Positions 19,245 to 29,649 of a stretch of DNA of 64,000 bases are shown piece by piece. A model generated the notes under the pieces. The model did not search any database, was not told the DNA's origin, and saw nothing but the letters and a program-made list of their open reading frames with translations. Source of the stretch: Candidatus Poribacteria bacterium (GTDB taxonomy: Bacteria; Poribacteria; WGA-4E; UBA9662); NCBI GenBank assembly GCA_030748495.1, contig JASMLX010000011.1, forward strand, positions 1-64,000, given 5' to 3'. A program made the position numbers and the translations under genes. Numbering within the stretch: the first letter of the stretch is position 1; each line of letters begins with the position of its first letter.

Positions 19245-20933
19245 ATGCCCAAAAACGATGAAAAGACGATCTTCGGTTGGTGTATGTACGATTGGGCAAA
19301 TTCTGCCTTTGCTACAAGTATTACCACGGCAATTCTTCCTGCCTATTTTGGAGTCCTGTTTGTCGCAAGTCACGGGGCAGCTGGTTGGAAAGGGTGGTCG
19401 GGAGAATCTCTGTGGGCATTTGGTGTAAGCTTCGCCACGGCAATTGTCGCCTTATCAAGTCCCCCGTTGGGTGTGATAGCCGATCGTCTATCATTAAAGA
19501 TGAAGTTCCTCAAGATATATGCCTTCGCCGGATCTCTTTGTACCATTCTCCTGTTTACCACCGTTTGGCTGCCAGGATACGACTGGATGTGGTTGCTTGG
19601 TTTCTACATGCTTGCCAATATCGGATTCGCAGGTGGAAATGTCTTTTATAACTCACTTCTGACATCGATTGTTGACGAAGATCAATACGATGATGTCAGC
19701 AGTAAAGGGTTTGCTTACGGCTATATTGGTGGTGGATTGTTATTGCTTATTCATCTCATTGTTATTACCGTATCCGGTAACAACCCGCTGGTGATTCGTC
19801 TTTCACTTGCTTCGGTAGGTATCTGGTGGTTTGGTTGGGGATTAGTGACCTTCACAACGGTTTCTGAACCCAGCCCTATCAATCTTGCTAGCAAACCCAG
19901 CACAGGATCAACCACTAAGATGGCCTTCGGTGAACTTTGGCAAACAGCGCAGGATATTCGGAAATTCAAAGTACTTTTCACCTATCTTTTAGCTTTTCTT
20001 TTATTTAACGATGGAATTCAAACCGTACTCTCTGTGGCAGGGGTTTATGCAGCCATAACCTTGGGGGTCTCCCTAACTTTTCAGATGGGAACGATACTCA
20101 TACTACAGTTCGTGGGTGCACCTGGTGCAATCATATTCAGTAAAATTGCCAAAAAAATTGGAACTAAGTCGGCATTATTTATTACTTTGTTTATCTGGAT
20201 GTTGGTTGTTCTACTTGCCATTGGCATGTCGGCACTGGAGCCCGTCGATCCAGCTGAACACGATTATCGATTGGAGTGGAAGGAAACAAGTTACACTATC
20301 TTTAGAGCCCCGAGTCTTAAGAATGAAGGCTCAGATGCCGACTGGCAAGAAAAAGTCGGGAAATGGAATACAGATGATACCTTGACAATCAATCAAGCTC
20401 AACTTTTGAAGGAGTCCACCGCACAATCACGGTTTTCTATCCACATTACGGATGGCGAACTTGCTGGACCAACCATAGGAAATGATCACCCTAGTCAAAT
20501 CGGAGATGGATGGATTGATTTTATTCCATCCGCTTTTCGCACCTATGTTTGGCAACCGCTGCGAGTTCCTTTGTGGATGGGAACCAACGGGCGATTTTCT
20601 TCCAGCTTACAGTTTCTATTACTCGGTATATTTGTGGGCTTAGTGATGGGTGGCAGTCAAGCACTTGCCCGAAGCCTATTTGCCACTATTATGCCCGAAA
20701 CTCGTAGCGGGGAGTTTTTCGGGTTCTTTGGGTTTATTGGCAAGGCAGCATCCGTCATTGGACCACTTTTGTTCGGTTTTATGGCACGGATATTTGATAG
20801 GCGAATTGGTATCTTAACTATTCTGGCAATTATTCTGGTAGGTACCCTGATCTTGAAATTTGTAGATGTTAACGAGGGACGTCGAATTGCTTTAGAAGAA
20901 GATGAAAAACGTCGTAAAGGTCTTTATGCGTAA
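19245..20933 (+). CDS. UMF1-family MFS transporter (Atg22-like) with extracytoplasmic insertion
   Basis: The start IFGWCMYDWANSAFATSI is the hallmark of the UMF1/Atg22 branch of the major facilitator superfamily. About twelve hydrophobic segments can be followed, with the loop GVIADRLSLKMKFLK after TM2-3 and GGSQALARSLFATIMPET in the second half. The protein is 562 aa, longer than the usual ~430. The extra length is a hydrophilic block at residues ~330-445 (LEPVDPAEHDYRLEW onward) between two membrane segments. It starts 10 bases after the beta-helix gene and is probably cotranscribed. The substrate is unknown; sugar or amino-acid export or uptake is plausible for this family. Confidence 0.88.
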   Translation: MPKNDEKTIFGWCMYDWANSAFATSITTAILPAYFGVLFVASHGAAGWKGWSGESLWAFGVSFATAIVALSSPPLGVIADRLSLKMKFLKIYAFAGSLCTILLFTTVWLPGYDWMWLLGFYMLANIGFAGGNVFYNSLLTSIVDEDQYDDVSSKGFAYGYIGGGLLLLIHLIVITVSGNNPLVIRLSLASVGIWWFGWGLVTFTTVSEPSPINLASKPSTGSTTKMAFGELWQTAQDIRKFKVLFTYLLAFLLFNDGIQTVLSVAGVYAAITLGVSLTFQMGTILILQFVGAPGAIIFSKIAKKIGTKSALFITLFIWMLVVLLAIGMSALEPVDPAEHDYRLEWKETSYTIFRAPSLKNEGSDADWQEKVGKWNTDDTLTINQAQLLKESTAQSRFSIHITDGELAGPTIGNDHPSQIGDGWIDFIPSAFRTYVWQPLRVPLWMGTNGRFSSSLQFLLLGIFVGLVMGGSQALARSLFATIMPETRSGEFFGFFGFIGKAASVIGPLLFGFMARIFDRRIGILTILAIILVGTLILKFVDVNEGRRIALEEDEKRRKGLYA

Positions 20934-21032
20934 AAGGCTTGGCGTGTCCCAATTATTGTTTTAAGATCTATCTCCTGGTTGACAAATTAGCACTGCTTTA
21001 CGAGTTTTATAGTGTTTCCTATACGCTAAAAA

Positions 21033-21629
21033 ATGACGAAGTCCAATCGAATCTATTTTTTAGTCGCTCTGTTACTAGTATTTCCAGCCTGTAGCAGCGA
21101 CTTACCTGAACCCTCAGCCGATTTCTACGCTAAACAGGGGTGGCAACAGTATCAACTGGGTTTGTACGAAGAGGCACAAAAAAACTTTGAATTGGCTCAA
21201 AAACTGGACCAGGATAGTGTCGATGCCGCTGTAGGTCTGGGTTGGATATTTTTTCGGCAGTCGGAAGATCCTCAGACAATGGAAATGGCAAAAGGTGAAT
21301 TTGAGAAAGCCGTTTTGCTGGCTAAGCAAGATGATAACACTGACCTACTTGATGATGCACACGCCGGTTTAGCGGGGGTAAACCTGTCCCTGGAACGGTA
21401 TCAGGAAGCTATTAGATATGCTGAACTGATCGTCGATCCGAATTACCGATTTGCCAGAGGCCAACCCAACTTTGGTAGTAAAGAGTTAACCCTGCTTTTG
21501 GCAATTTGCTATTTTCACATCAGTGATTATGAAAAATCTGTGGAGAAAATCCAAGTTCTAAACCCAAAATTTAGTTGGCAACTCGATGATGAACCGAGCA
21601 AAATATTGAAAGAGTTGGAACGACAATAG
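21033..21629 (+). CDS. TPR-containing lipoprotein
   Basis: A short charged N-terminus and the hydrophobic stretch FLVALLLVFPACSS give a lipoprotein signal; the Cys of FPAC should be lipidated. Residues ~30-100 contain two tetratricopeptide repeats (YAKQGWQQYQLGLYEEAQKN and the following AAVGLGWIFFRQ), with further TPR-like helices around LSLERYQEAIRYAELIVD and YFHISDYEKSVEKI. Such proteins are scaffolds anchored to a membrane facing the periplasm. The stop codon is immediately followed by the ATG of the next gene, so the two form an operon. No enzymatic motif is seen. Confidence 0.85.
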   Translation: MTKSNRIYFLVALLLVFPACSSDLPEPSADFYAKQGWQQYQLGLYEEAQKNFELAQKLDQDSVDAAVGLGWIFFRQSEDPQTMEMAKGEFEKAVLLAKQDDNTDLLDDAHAGLAGVNLSLERYQEAIRYAELIVDPNYRFARGQPNFGSKELTLLLAICYFHISDYEKSVEKIQVLNPKFSWQLDDEPSKILKELERQ

Positions 21630-22517
21630 ATGCCGAGTCGATTTTTTTCTGTTTTTCTGAGCCATCTGATAATCCGACTTTCAGTTAGCAGACGCCGCAC
21701 GGCCGTGCGGATATATCCACTTCTGTTCATTTTACTGGTCAATTTTGGGCAAATTGCTATTAGCCAAGCCGATGGACAAAAATCTTCATCAGCCGATTTC
21801 ATTGTTATTGATGTGGTGGGGCAATCCATTTATTTCAATCTTGGATTTGAACAAGGGGTAAAAACGGGAATGCGATTCAATATTCTTAGCCCCAGTGTAG
21901 ATGAAAGCGTGCAGTCGACGAAAAAGGGTTGGTTAATTGTTACCCAAACTTATGCCGACGTCTCACAAGGCGAATTGCAGGAAATCAGCGGAGCATTACC
22001 GGAGGTCGGAGACATCGTCGTATTTCAGCCACAACTATCAAGTGAAACAGCAAATGGTTCTGAGAACTCGTCGATTTCCCAGCCAACAAGACCGATCCTA
22101 CAAACAGCGAATCAACTAAATACACACGAACCAAGATTGGCCCCTCGTCTACCTCGCTTGTCCATCAATTGGAAAAGGTGGAGTCTGACCGGTGTGGGAT
22201 TGATCACCGCCTATCTTTCGGTTAAATCACATCAGTTGATGAACAAATCTATTGAGACATATATAGATGCAATGAATGAGGGAGAACCTCAGTTAATGAA
22301 GGCTTCACAAGAAGAGAAAAAAAAATTTGATAGAAATCGGGTGATTTACGGTATTATCTCAGTAGGTTTATTGGGGTATTCCGGCTATCAAGCATTCTTT
22401 ACCAATCAAAATCACATGTCATTTCAGTCTTATCGGGACAACCAACCAAACCGTTTTTTCTTATCTCCATACTGGATATCGCCGAGATCAGGGTTACAGG
22501 TCAAAAAGCCTTTCTGA
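21630..22517 (+). CDS. Exported/membrane protein of unknown function
   Basis: I do not recognise a named family with confidence. A hydrophobic N-terminal segment (YPLLFILLVNFGQIAISQA) looks like a signal anchor or a signal peptide with an unusually long arginine-rich leader (residues 1-28). Residues ~55-130 form a beta-rich module: IDVVGQSIYFNLGFEQGV, KTGMRFNILSP and VTQTYADVSQGEL, ending with GDIVVF. This resembles the C-terminal SH3-like domain seen in FlgT-type proteins. A linker is followed by two hydrophobic stretches (LTGVGLITAYLSV and YGIISVGLLGYSGYQAF), like the membrane tail found in many TPR-linked proteins. The ATG directly follows the stop of the TPR lipoprotein gene, so they are probably partners. 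Confidence 0.6.
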   Translation: MPSRFFSVFLSHLIIRLSVSRRRTAVRIYPLLFILLVNFGQIAISQADGQKSSSADFIVIDVVGQSIYFNLGFEQGVKTGMRFNILSPSVDESVQSTKKGWLIVTQTYADVSQGELQEISGALPEVGDIVVFQPQLSSETANGSENSSISQPTRPILQTANQLNTHEPRLAPRLPRLSINWKRWSLTGVGLITAYLSVKSHQLMNKSIETYIDAMNEGEPQLMKASQEEKKKFDRNRVIYGIISVGLLGYSGYQAFFTNQNHMSFQSYRDNQPNRFFLSPYWISPRSGLQVKKPF

Positions 22518-22541
22518 AGGGTAAAATTACAGGTAGCAAAC

Positions 22542-23633
22542 TTGATAAAGAGGAATTATTACCGGACTTTAGGTGTTCCACCCAATGCAACGTTGGAGGA
22601 GATTAAACACGCCTACCGAAAGATTGCTATTCGCTACCATCCAGATAAGAATCCGAACGATCAGAAAGCTGAAGATAAGTTCAAGGAGACTTCTGAAGCC
22701 TACAGTATTTTGGGAGATCCAGACAAGCGCGGAGAATACGATCGTTCCGAAGGATTCTCCACGGTTGGTACGGATAATCGTCGTAAATCAACTTCCTCCA
22801 ACTCGACTTTCAACGATGTTTTCAACGATCTGTTCAAGGCAAGACCGACTCGGAAAGAAGCAGAGACGGAGAGACGGACATCTACTCAGTCCCGGCCGCA
22901 GACAAACCGAACCGATCCATCTCACCATAAATTAAGAGGAGCGGACATACGCCGAAAACTCACTATCACTTTTCGTGAGTCGGTGCTAGGTGCAGAAACA
23001 ACCCTCCAGATTTTGCGAGATGAACCTTGTCAAACTTGCCAAGGTCGAGGAACCTGCCCTGGCTCGATGAAGGCCACTTGCCCCAGGTGTATTGGATCTG
23101 GGAAAGCGAAGGTGGGTGAAACCTGCTCCCGGTGTCGAGGTACGGGTATTATTATCCACCAACCCTGTCGCACTTGTGAAGGGTCAGGCGTTTCAGGAAG
23201 AGAGCGAACGCTAAAAGTTAAAATCCCACCCTTGATTGAGGAGGGTAAATCGTTGCGGTTAGCAGGTCAGGGAAACACAGGTTTGTTGGGTGGAGATCAA
23301 GGGGACTTACTGGTTGATATTCAGATTACACCTGACCCTCTGTTTCAGCGTGACGATGGAGACCTGCGCTGTCAGGTTCCGATCAGCTTTGCTAAAGCGA
23401 CACTCGGAGGGAAAGTGAAAATACCAACACTGGATGAATCGGTGATGTTTTCTATTCCAAGGGGTACACAACCCGGCCATACGTTTCGCTTGAAAGGCTT
23501 AGGATTTCGTCGGAATAACAAAAATGCGGGCGATCTATTAGTTACCGTCACAATTAAGGTGCCAAAGACGCTCGGTCCCGAGCAAGAACGTCTACTACAA
23601 GACCTATTGGTGCTGGAAGAAGAGCAAGGCTAA
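22542..23633 (+). CDS. dnaJ: DnaJ-type Hsp40 co-chaperone
   Basis: A J domain occupies residues ~4-70 ([23 protein letters not shown] at 33-35). Instead of a Gly/Phe-rich region there is a Ser/Thr/Arg-rich linker (~80-140). The zinc-binding domain holds four CxxCxGxG-like repeats: [24 protein letters not shown] and CRTCEGSG. C-terminal substrate-binding domains follow ([23 protein letters not shown]). It would stimulate DnaK ATPase and bind unfolded clients in the cytoplasm. The start is a TTG at 22542, 24 bases after the previous gene. No dnaK or grpE lies nearby, so it may be a second, dispersed DnaJ; the gene symbol refers to the family. Confidence 0.9.
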   Translation: MIKRNYYRTLGVPPNATLEEIKHAYRKIAIRYHPDKNPNDQKAEDKFKETSEAYSILGDPDKRGEYDRSEGFSTVGTDNRRKSTSSNSTFNDVFNDLFKARPTRKEAETERRTSTQSRPQTNRTDPSHHKLRGADIRRKLTITFRESVLGAETTLQILRDEPCQTCQGRGTCPGSMKATCPRCIGSGKAKVGETCSRCRGTGIIIHQPCRTCEGSGVSGRERTLKVKIPPLIEEGKSLRLAGQGNTGLLGGDQGDLLVDIQITPDPLFQRDDGDLRCQVPISFAKATLGGKVKIPTLDESVMFSIPRGTQPGHTFRLKGLGFRRNNKNAGDLLVTVTIKVPKTLGPEQERLLQDLLVLEEEQG

Positions 23634-23691
23634 AAAGGTTGCACTGTTTGGCTTGAAAGTCTCCGCCAAATAAAATTGTTAGGAAATGGTT

Positions 23692-24735
23692 ATGGATCGT
23701 TATGTCCGTCTCGCTGTTATTGGTACCGGTAGAATCGGCAAGCTACACGTTGAAAATATTGTTCGCTCTATTCCACAGGCCAAGCTAATAGGTGTGGCAG
23801 ATATCGACCACGCCTCGGCTACAGAGGTCGCTGGTAGGTTTGGTATTCCATTGGCCGTCGCCGATTATAGTGAACTCCTGAACAGGCCCGAGCTGGAAGC
23901 AATAGTTATCTGTTCTGCTACCAATACCCATGCGCAGATTATCCAAGACGCCAGTCAAGCGGGGAAACACATCTTTTGTGAGAAACCGATTGATTTTGAT
24001 TTATCCCGAATTGACCAAACGCTGGCAATGGTAGCAGACGCAGGAGTCAAATTACAGATCGGCTTCCAACGCCGGTTCGACACCAACTTTCGACGCCTGA
24101 AAGAGTCGATGACTGAAGGTCTGATTGGGACGCCGCATCTTCTCCGCGTTACCAGCCGTGATCCGGCTCCACCTCCTATTTCATACATTCAGGTTTCCGG
24201 TGGGATCTTCCTCGACATGATGATCCACGACTTCGATATGGCCCGTTTCCTGATTAACAGCAAGGTCGAAGAAGTTTATGCCACCGGTAGCGTGATGGTT
24301 GACCCAGCTATCGGCCAAGCGGGTGACATCGATACCGCATTGGTAACACTTAAGTTCGCCAACGGTGTTATTGGCACTATTGACAACAGTCGGCAAGCGG
24401 TATACGGTTACGACCAGAGAGTGGAGGTGTTCGGTAGCCAGGGTATGCTACAGGCGGGTAACTGTCAAACCGATACCGTGATCTTGAGCAATGACGATGC
24501 TATACAACGGACGCTTCCCCCTTTCTTTTTTCTGGAACGGTATCAACAGGCTTATCAAAGCGAACTGCAGGCCTTTATCGACGCTATCCTAAAAGATAAA
24601 ACCCCCTTAGTAACGGGTGACGATGGTAGGGCACCAGTCGTTATCGGGTTAACCGCCCAACGGTCTTTAGTTGAAAACCGTCCCGTTAGGCCGGACGAAA
24701 TTGAGACCGATATCCTCAAGGAGATGAACAGATGA
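23692..24735 (+). CDS. iolG: Inositol 2-dehydrogenase-like Gfo/Idh/MocA oxidoreductase
   Basis: The Rossmann start VRLAVIGTGRIGKLHVENI has the GxGxxG-like loop GTGRIG. The family motif CEKPIDFDL follows, then QRRFDTNFRRLK, SRDPAPPPISYIQVSGGIF and LDMMIHDFDMARFL. This string of motifs is typical of myo-inositol 2-dehydrogenases, which oxidise myo-inositol to 2-keto-myo-inositol with NAD. The start at 23692 is preferred because AGGA lies 7 bases before it; an in-frame ATG two codons earlier is too close. The stop overlaps the ATG of the GH127 gene by 4 bases (ATGA), so the two are coupled. The pairing suggests sugar or inositol-glycoside catabolism. A related scyllo-inositol or sugar dehydrogenase cannot be excluded. 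Confidence 0.75.
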   Translation: MDRYVRLAVIGTGRIGKLHVENIVRSIPQAKLIGVADIDHASATEVAGRFGIPLAVADYSELLNRPELEAIVICSATNTHAQIIQDASQAGKHIFCEKPIDFDLSRIDQTLAMVADAGVKLQIGFQRRFDTNFRRLKESMTEGLIGTPHLLRVTSRDPAPPPISYIQVSGGIFLDMMIHDFDMARFLINSKVEEVYATGSVMVDPAIGQAGDIDTALVTLKFANGVIGTIDNSRQAVYGYDQRVEVFGSQGMLQAGNCQTDTVILSNDDAIQRTLPPFFFLERYQQAYQSELQAFIDAILKDKTPLVTGDDGRAPVVIGLTAQRSLVENRPVRPDEIETDILKEMNR

Positions 24736-26993
24736 ATGGGATATTGCAAGCTGTACCCGTCACGCAGGTTCAGTTTACCGACGAATTCTGGGCTCCTAGG
24801 ATTGAGATTAACCGGACCTCGACCCTGCCACAATGCTTTCACCAGTGCGAAGAGACCGGTCGAATCAAAAACTTCGAGGTTGCGGGTAGACTTGTCGAAG
24901 GAAAATTCGAAGGCATCTACTTCAACGATTCTGATGTTTACAAAGTGGTGGAGGGAGCCGCACACATTCTAGCCACGCAACCCGATGAACAGATCGAAGA
25001 CTATTTGGACCAATTGATCTCCAAATTTGCCGCCGCTCAGCAGGATGATGGCTACCTGAATACCTACTATACACTGGTGGAACCGGATCAGCGATGGTCG
25101 AACCTGCCCGTGATGCACGAGTTGTACTGTGCTGGGCATCTGTTTGAAGCCGCCGTTGCCTACTTTCGGTCTACAGGTAAGCGTAACTTACTGGACATTG
25201 CAATTAAATTTGCTGACCATATCGATGGTATCTTTGGTGAGGATAAACGTATTGGTGTACCTGGCCACCAGGAGATCGAACTGGCCTTGATCAAATTATA
25301 CGAGGTGACCGGAGAAAAACGATACTTGAACCTGGCGGCCTTCTTTATCGATCAGCGTGGTAAAAGTGGCGCCGACTACTGCCAAGATCATTTGCCGGTT
25401 CGCCAACAGAGTGAAATTACGGGCCACGCCGTTCGAGCCATGTACCTCTATGCAGGTGTAGCAGATATCGCTCGCTACACCGGGGACCCAGATCTGTTTG
25501 CCAGCATGGATCGCATCTGGGATGACGTTACCCTGAGAAAGATGTATGTCACCGGTAGTATTGGCCCCTCAGGGCATAATGAAGGATTCACCGTCCCTTA
25601 CGATCTGCCCAACGAGACAGCTTATGCTGAAACATGTGCTGCCATTGGAATGGTATTGTGGAGCCACCGAATGTTTTTGTTACACGGCCGTTCCCAATAC
25701 ATCGACGTGTTGGAACGTTCCTTGTACAACGGTCTCCTATCAGGCGTCTCTTTGGATGGTAGCGAGTTTTTCTATACCAATCCCCTGGCCAGTTACGGAA
25801 ATCATCATCGTCAACCGTGGTTCGGCTGTGCTTGTTGCCCAACCAATGTTGTTCGATTCGTACCGCAGGTTGGTGGATATTTTTACGCTGCCACAGATGA
25901 TAGTCTGTGGGTCAACCTGTACGCGGCCAACCGGGCAACAGTTTCGATGGCCGGTCAAACGGTCAACATTTGTCAGGAAGGCGACTTTCCATGGGATGGG
26001 CATATCAAGTTGACCATTGAACCGACGACACCCAGTGACTTTCGACTCTATCTGCGTCAGCCTGATTGGTCCCCACAGGTGGATCTACGAGTGAACAGTG
26101 ACAGGCTACGGGATCAGCCAGCTAACAAAAATGGGTATTTTGAATTGGCGAGAATTTGGCAACCTGGCGATACAGTAGAGATCGATTTCAATATGTCTAC
26201 TCAACGAATCGTTACCAATCCACAAGTGAAATCAAATCTCGGAAAAGTTGCACTACGTCGTGGACCGATGATCTACTGCCTGGAAGCAATCGACAACGAA
26301 GGCTCGGTAAGAGATATCGCTTTACCTCGTACCAGCCAACTGGAAGCCAGCTTTGAATCCGACCTTCTGGGTGGCGTCACGGTACTGAGAGGAGCGGCTA
26401 ACCGTCGTGGATCTACTGAATGGGAGAATCAACTTTATCAACTAGCAGAAGCCAATCAGGATATTCAAATTATGGCTATCCCCTATTTCGCCTGGGATAG
26501 TCGACAAGCGGGACAAATGACGATTTGGTTACCGGAGTGTTCAACCCTGACCGAACCTAAACTCAAGGCCAGTCTGGCGAGCCAGGGAAACCCCGAAGCC
26601 TCTCACCTGTTTGGCTCTCTAGAGGCTGTCAACGATTGTATTCTACCTGCGAGTTCATCTGATCAGTCAATTCCCAAATTTACCTGGTGGCACAAGAAGG
26701 GATCCCGGGAGTGGGTCAGCTTGACTTTTGATAACTCGGTGGAAATCTCAGAGGCAGCCGTTTACTGGTTCGATGATACAGGTATTGGGGAGTGCCGTTC
26801 ACCTGACCAGTGGTGGATTGAATGGGACCGTGAGGGGGAGTGGCAATCAGTTCAAAACGTCTCCGAGTATGGCCTTCAGTTGGACATCTTCAACCGTGTT
26901 ACCTTCAACAGCGTTACGACCCACCGGGTGCGCATCGTGGTCCAGTTACAGGACAACATGTCGAGTGGGTTGTTGGAGTGGCGACTTAATTGA
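24732..26993 (+). CDS. GH127 glycoside hydrolase (beta-L-arabinofuranosidase type)
   Basis: The N-terminal (alpha/alpha)6 barrel starts VTQVQFTDEFWAPRIEINR, as in the DUF1680/GH127 family. By comparison with the characterised enzyme HypBA1, E300 and C302 (YAETCA) together with C366, C368 and C369 (WFGCACCP) would form the zinc-thiolate site, in which a Cys acts as nucleophile. Two beta-sandwich domains follow, and the final ~150 residues form an extra jelly-roll-like segment (AVYWFDDTGIGECRSP). No signal peptide is evident, so it may act on imported oligosaccharides. It is translationally coupled to the iolG-like gene. The exact substrate is inferred from the family and is not proven. Confidence 0.85.
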   Translation: MNGILQAVPVTQVQFTDEFWAPRIEINRTSTLPQCFHQCEETGRIKNFEVAGRLVEGKFEGIYFNDSDVYKVVEGAAHILATQPDEQIEDYLDQLISKFAAAQQDDGYLNTYYTLVEPDQRWSNLPVMHELYCAGHLFEAAVAYFRSTGKRNLLDIAIKFADHIDGIFGEDKRIGVPGHQEIELALIKLYEVTGEKRYLNLAAFFIDQRGKSGADYCQDHLPVRQQSEITGHAVRAMYLYAGVADIARYTGDPDLFASMDRIWDDVTLRKMYVTGSIGPSGHNEGFTVPYDLPNETAYAETCAAIGMVLWSHRMFLLHGRSQYIDVLERSLYNGLLSGVSLDGSEFFYTNPLASYGNHHRQPWFGCACCPTNVVRFVPQVGGYFYAATDDSLWVNLYAANRATVSMAGQTVNICQEGDFPWDGHIKLTIEPTTPSDFRLYLRQPDWSPQVDLRVNSDRLRDQPANKNGYFELARIWQPGDTVEIDFNMSTQRIVTNPQVKSNLGKVALRRGPMIYCLEAIDNEGSVRDIALPRTSQLEASFESDLLGGVTVLRGAANRRGSTEWENQLYQLAEANQDIQIMAIPYFAWDSRQAGQMTIWLPECSTLTEPKLKASLASQGNPEASHLFGSLEAVNDCILPASSSDQSIPKFTWWHKKGSREWVSLTFDNSVEISEAAVYWFDDTGIGECRSPDQWWIEWDREGEWQSVQNVSEYGLQLDIFNRVTFNSVTTHRVRIVVQLQDNMSSGLLEWRLN

Positions 26994-27053
26994 ACCTATT
27001 CTGGCGACCTGTAGATCGACGGCTACTAAGTTGGAACCAGATCGTTAGTTAGT

Positions 27054-28430
27054 TTACCACCCATAACGCTCCGGCCCCCACGGTTTCCTAACTAACTCCT
27101 GTTTGACCGAGATCATGGTTTTACTGGGAACGTCTTCATTTAGCACAACGCCGGCCCCAACCACGCTGTAGGAACCGATCTTACGGCCTGGCATGATGAT
27201 GGCATTAACGCCTGTTCGGCAATATTCACCCATATAGGTGGCGTTGGCGCCGTAGGTAGGAGTCTCGTAGCGACCGTTGATTTTATGGGCCGTGTCGCCG
27301 TCGTCAAAGCGCAGGGTGCCGCAGACGGTAGCCGCTCCGATATCGGTGGCAGTACCGAAAATGCCCGACATCTCGCAGTAGTGGTAGAGATAGACCTTGT
27401 CAAACAAGACACCGGACATCTCGGCCCCATGTCCGATGATGCACCGGTTGCCGACCACGCTTGATCCGACATCGCAGTAGTCGCTGATCCGGCACTGATC
27501 GCCGATGAAGAGGTTGCTACCCAGAATGGCTCCGTTGGTAATACTGTTATTGGCACCGGCGATCAGGTTTCCCTTAACTATTACCCGCTTGCCAATCCGG
27601 GAATTTCGACCGAGGACAACATGACCGTGGATATCTGCCCCGTCTGAGATCTCTGCCCCTTCAGCAACGCGGTCTTGTTCGATCTGCTGAGTGAAATGGC
27701 TCATCAGGCGGTGATTGGCTTCCAACAGGTGCCAAGGTTTATCCACATCGACGAAAAAACCCTCGGTTTGAACAGCTAGTACGGATCGATCTGCATCTAC
27801 CATTAACTGTATCGAATGGGCAATTTCAGCTTCGGGCGGTGGCATTCCCCCAACAGGCACAGGGGTAGCAACTCCCGGATTCTGACGCAGGTAGCCGACT
27901 GCTGATTGCCGTAATCCATAAATACCACACAATCGGTATGATCCGCCACGGGGGTGTCCCTCTACCCCTGTAATCTGGTCGTTACCGACACCGGCACAGA
28001 TCCAGTTAGCCGGATCTTCTGGTCCTAGGTGATTCACCAGAGCGCAGGCTTCTGCATCGGTTTCCTGGAATTGGTTTAGCAGACGACGTAGATCATCGGT
28101 GTTGGTCACCAAATCGCCGTAGAGAATCAAGTACTGCTCTGACTCGGAGTGAGACTGAATCGCTTGGTAGGCTGCAGAGGCTGTGCCGTCAAGTGACTTT
28201 TGCTCTATAAATTCGACACCTGGTAGATCTGCAGTTACACCGATGACCTGCTGTCCATAGTGGCCCACAACGATAGTAATTCGCTGAACTCCGATTTCAG
28301 ATAATTGTTGGGCTAAACGACGGACAATTGGGGTGTTGCAGACAGGGAGAGTGCATTTCTGGCGAAATTCGCCGTAGGGCCAAACTTTTCCACCTGAACC
28401 AGCAGCTAAAATAACTGCGCTAGTTTTCAT
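27054..28430 (-). CDS. GlmU-like sugar nucleotidyltransferase with left-handed beta-helix
   Basis: The N-terminal nucleotidyltransferase domain starts [20 protein letters not shown], with the nucleotide loop LAAGSGG and the downstream KCTLP motif in place of KPMLP. The C-terminal third is a left-handed beta-helix of hexapeptide repeats ([49 protein letters not shown]). The 458-residue bidomain layout matches GlmU and related sugar-1-phosphate nucleotidyltransferases. The substrate is unclear; the acetyltransferase active-site residues of GlmU were not recognised. The start at 28430 overlaps the end of the epimerase gene by 11 bases, which implies coupling. An 8-codon longer start at 28454 is possible. 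Together with the upstream enzyme it suggests nucleotide-sugar synthesis for a cell-surface polysaccharide. Confidence 0.85.
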   Translation of the reverse strand: MKTSAVILAAGSGGKVWPYGEFRQKCTLPVCNTPIVRRLAQQLSEIGVQRITIVVGHYGQQVIGVTADLPGVEFIEQKSLDGTASAAYQAIQSHSESEQYLILYGDLVTNTDDLRRLLNQFQETDAEACALVNHLGPEDPANWICAGVGNDQITGVEGHPRGGSYRLCGIYGLRQSAVGYLRQNPGVATPVPVGGMPPPEAEIAHSIQLMVDADRSVLAVQTEGFFVDVDKPWHLLEANHRLMSHFTQQIEQDRVAEGAEISDGADIHGHVVLGRNSRIGKRVIVKGNLIAGANNSITNGAILGSNLFIGDQCRISDYCDVGSSVVGNRCIIGHGAEMSGVLFDKVYLYHYCEMSGIFGTATDIGAATVCGTLRFDDGDTAHKINGRYETPTYGANATYMGEYCRTGVNAIIMPGRKIGSYSVVGAGVVLNEDVPSKTMISVKQELVRKPWGPERYGW

Positions 28431-29361
28431 TCGACAGAGTAGCGAAATAGTCAATGGTTTGGGTCAACCCTTGGCGAAGGTCAACCACAGGTTGCCAATC
28501 CAGGTGGCGTTTCGCCCGGCTGATATCCGGTCGCCGCACCTTGGGATCGTCTTCAGGTAACTCTTGAAAGATAATCTGGCTTCGACTTCCGGTCAATTCA
28601 ATGATAGTTTCTGCTAATTCAAGGATCGTTAGTTCATTAGGGTTACCAATATTGATGGGAACATTCAGATTGGACATCAGTAACCGGTAAATGCCTTCTA
28701 CTTCGTCTTGGTAATAGCAAAAACTTCTCGTTTGGCTACCGTCACCATAGATAGTAATCGGTTCACCGTTCAGTGCTTGATCGATAAAATTAGGAATTGC
28801 CCGGCCATCTTTGGGTCGCATTCGTGGACCATAAACATTGAAGATTCGTAGTAACCGAATATTCAGGCTAAACTCACGATGGTAAGCCATGGTCATCGCC
28901 TCCGAAAACCGCTTGGCTTCGTCGTAAACACTTCGTGGGCCAACCGGATTGACATTGCCCCAGTAGTCCTCTAATTGTGGAGAGACTTGCGGGTCGCCGT
29001 AGATCTCGGAAGTGGATGCCATCATAAAGATTGCTGATTTCTCTTTGGCTAATTCGAGTAGATTATGGGTGCCTGTAGAACCGACCAGCATAGTTTGAAT
29101 TGGTAAGCGATAGTAATCGGGTGGACTGGCCGGACTGGCAAAATTTAGCACATAGTCCAGATCTTGATCTACTTCTAATACCTGGATAATATCGTGATGG
29201 AGGTAGGTGAAGCGATTCTGGTCCATCAGGTGTTGAACGTTGCGAGCATTGCCTGTGATCAAATTGTCAACACAAATCACCTCAAAACCCCGGTTCCAGA
29301 ATAGGTCGCAAAGGTGTGATCCTAGAAAGCCTGCACCACCAGCAATCAATATACGTGACAT
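28420..29361 (-). CDS. NAD-dependent nucleotide-sugar epimerase/decarboxylase, UXS-like
   Basis: An extended short-chain dehydrogenase. The NAD loop is [16 protein letters not shown], and the catalytic Thr/Tyr/Lys region includes [11 protein letters not shown] and [11 protein letters not shown] (YxxxK). [12 protein letters not shown] is the ASPASP motif typical of UDP-glucuronate decarboxylases, which make UDP-xylose. [13 protein letters not shown] and [19 protein letters not shown] are also characteristic. At 313 aa it lacks the N-terminal extension of eukaryotic UXS. It is the first gene of the leftward pair with the GlmU-like enzyme. UDP-xylose is the most likely product, although other UDP-sugar conversions remain possible. 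Confidence 0.85.
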   Translation of the reverse strand: MSRILIAGGAGFLGSHLCDLFWNRGFEVICVDNLITGNARNVQHLMDQNRFTYLHHDIIQVLEVDQDLDYVLNFASPASPPDYYRLPIQTMLVGSTGTHNLLELAKEKSAIFMMASTSEIYGDPQVSPQLEDYWGNVNPVGPRSVYDEAKRFSEAMTMAYHREFSLNIRLLRIFNVYGPRMRPKDGRAIPNFIDQALNGEPITIYGDGSQTRSFCYYQDEVEGIYRLLMSNLNVPINIGNPNELTILELAETIIELTGSRSQIIFQELPEDDPKVRRPDISRAKRHLDWQPVVDLRQGLTQTIDYFATLSNEN

Positions 29362-29649
29362 CTACTACTTACACCCGCACTTTTCGCTTTTCATTTAATC
29401 ACCGCTATTTTAACAAAAAGAGAGCTGGAAGTCAAAACAGTAGACTTTGGAGGTGCATAAGAAAAGTATGGAGCTACGGAATTTAAGCAGGAAAAGGCCA
29501 GAGTCAAACAGAATATTTAGGTAGATTAAGCCGCTATTTTTGGCAAGAACGGACCATAAAAAAGCATTGGACAAATGAAAAAGGCTCCCAAAGCCGAGTA
29601 CGAGTAAACCAGGTTCTAGAAGCGATTTCAAAACTAAATACAATAGGAC
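29362..29649. other. Upstream region of the UXS-like gene, no gene seen
   Basis: Roughly 290 bases that should hold the promoter of the leftward nucleotide-sugar pair. Protein-like stretches rich in Lys can be read on the plus strand, but each is cut by stops and I could not assign them. Possibly IS-derived sequence. Confidence 0.3.

Noticed and set aside
29410..29643. 77-codon minus-strand frame rich in Leu and Phe
   Set aside because: Looks like the complement of a Lys-rich stretch; no start signal, no signal-peptide cleavage site.
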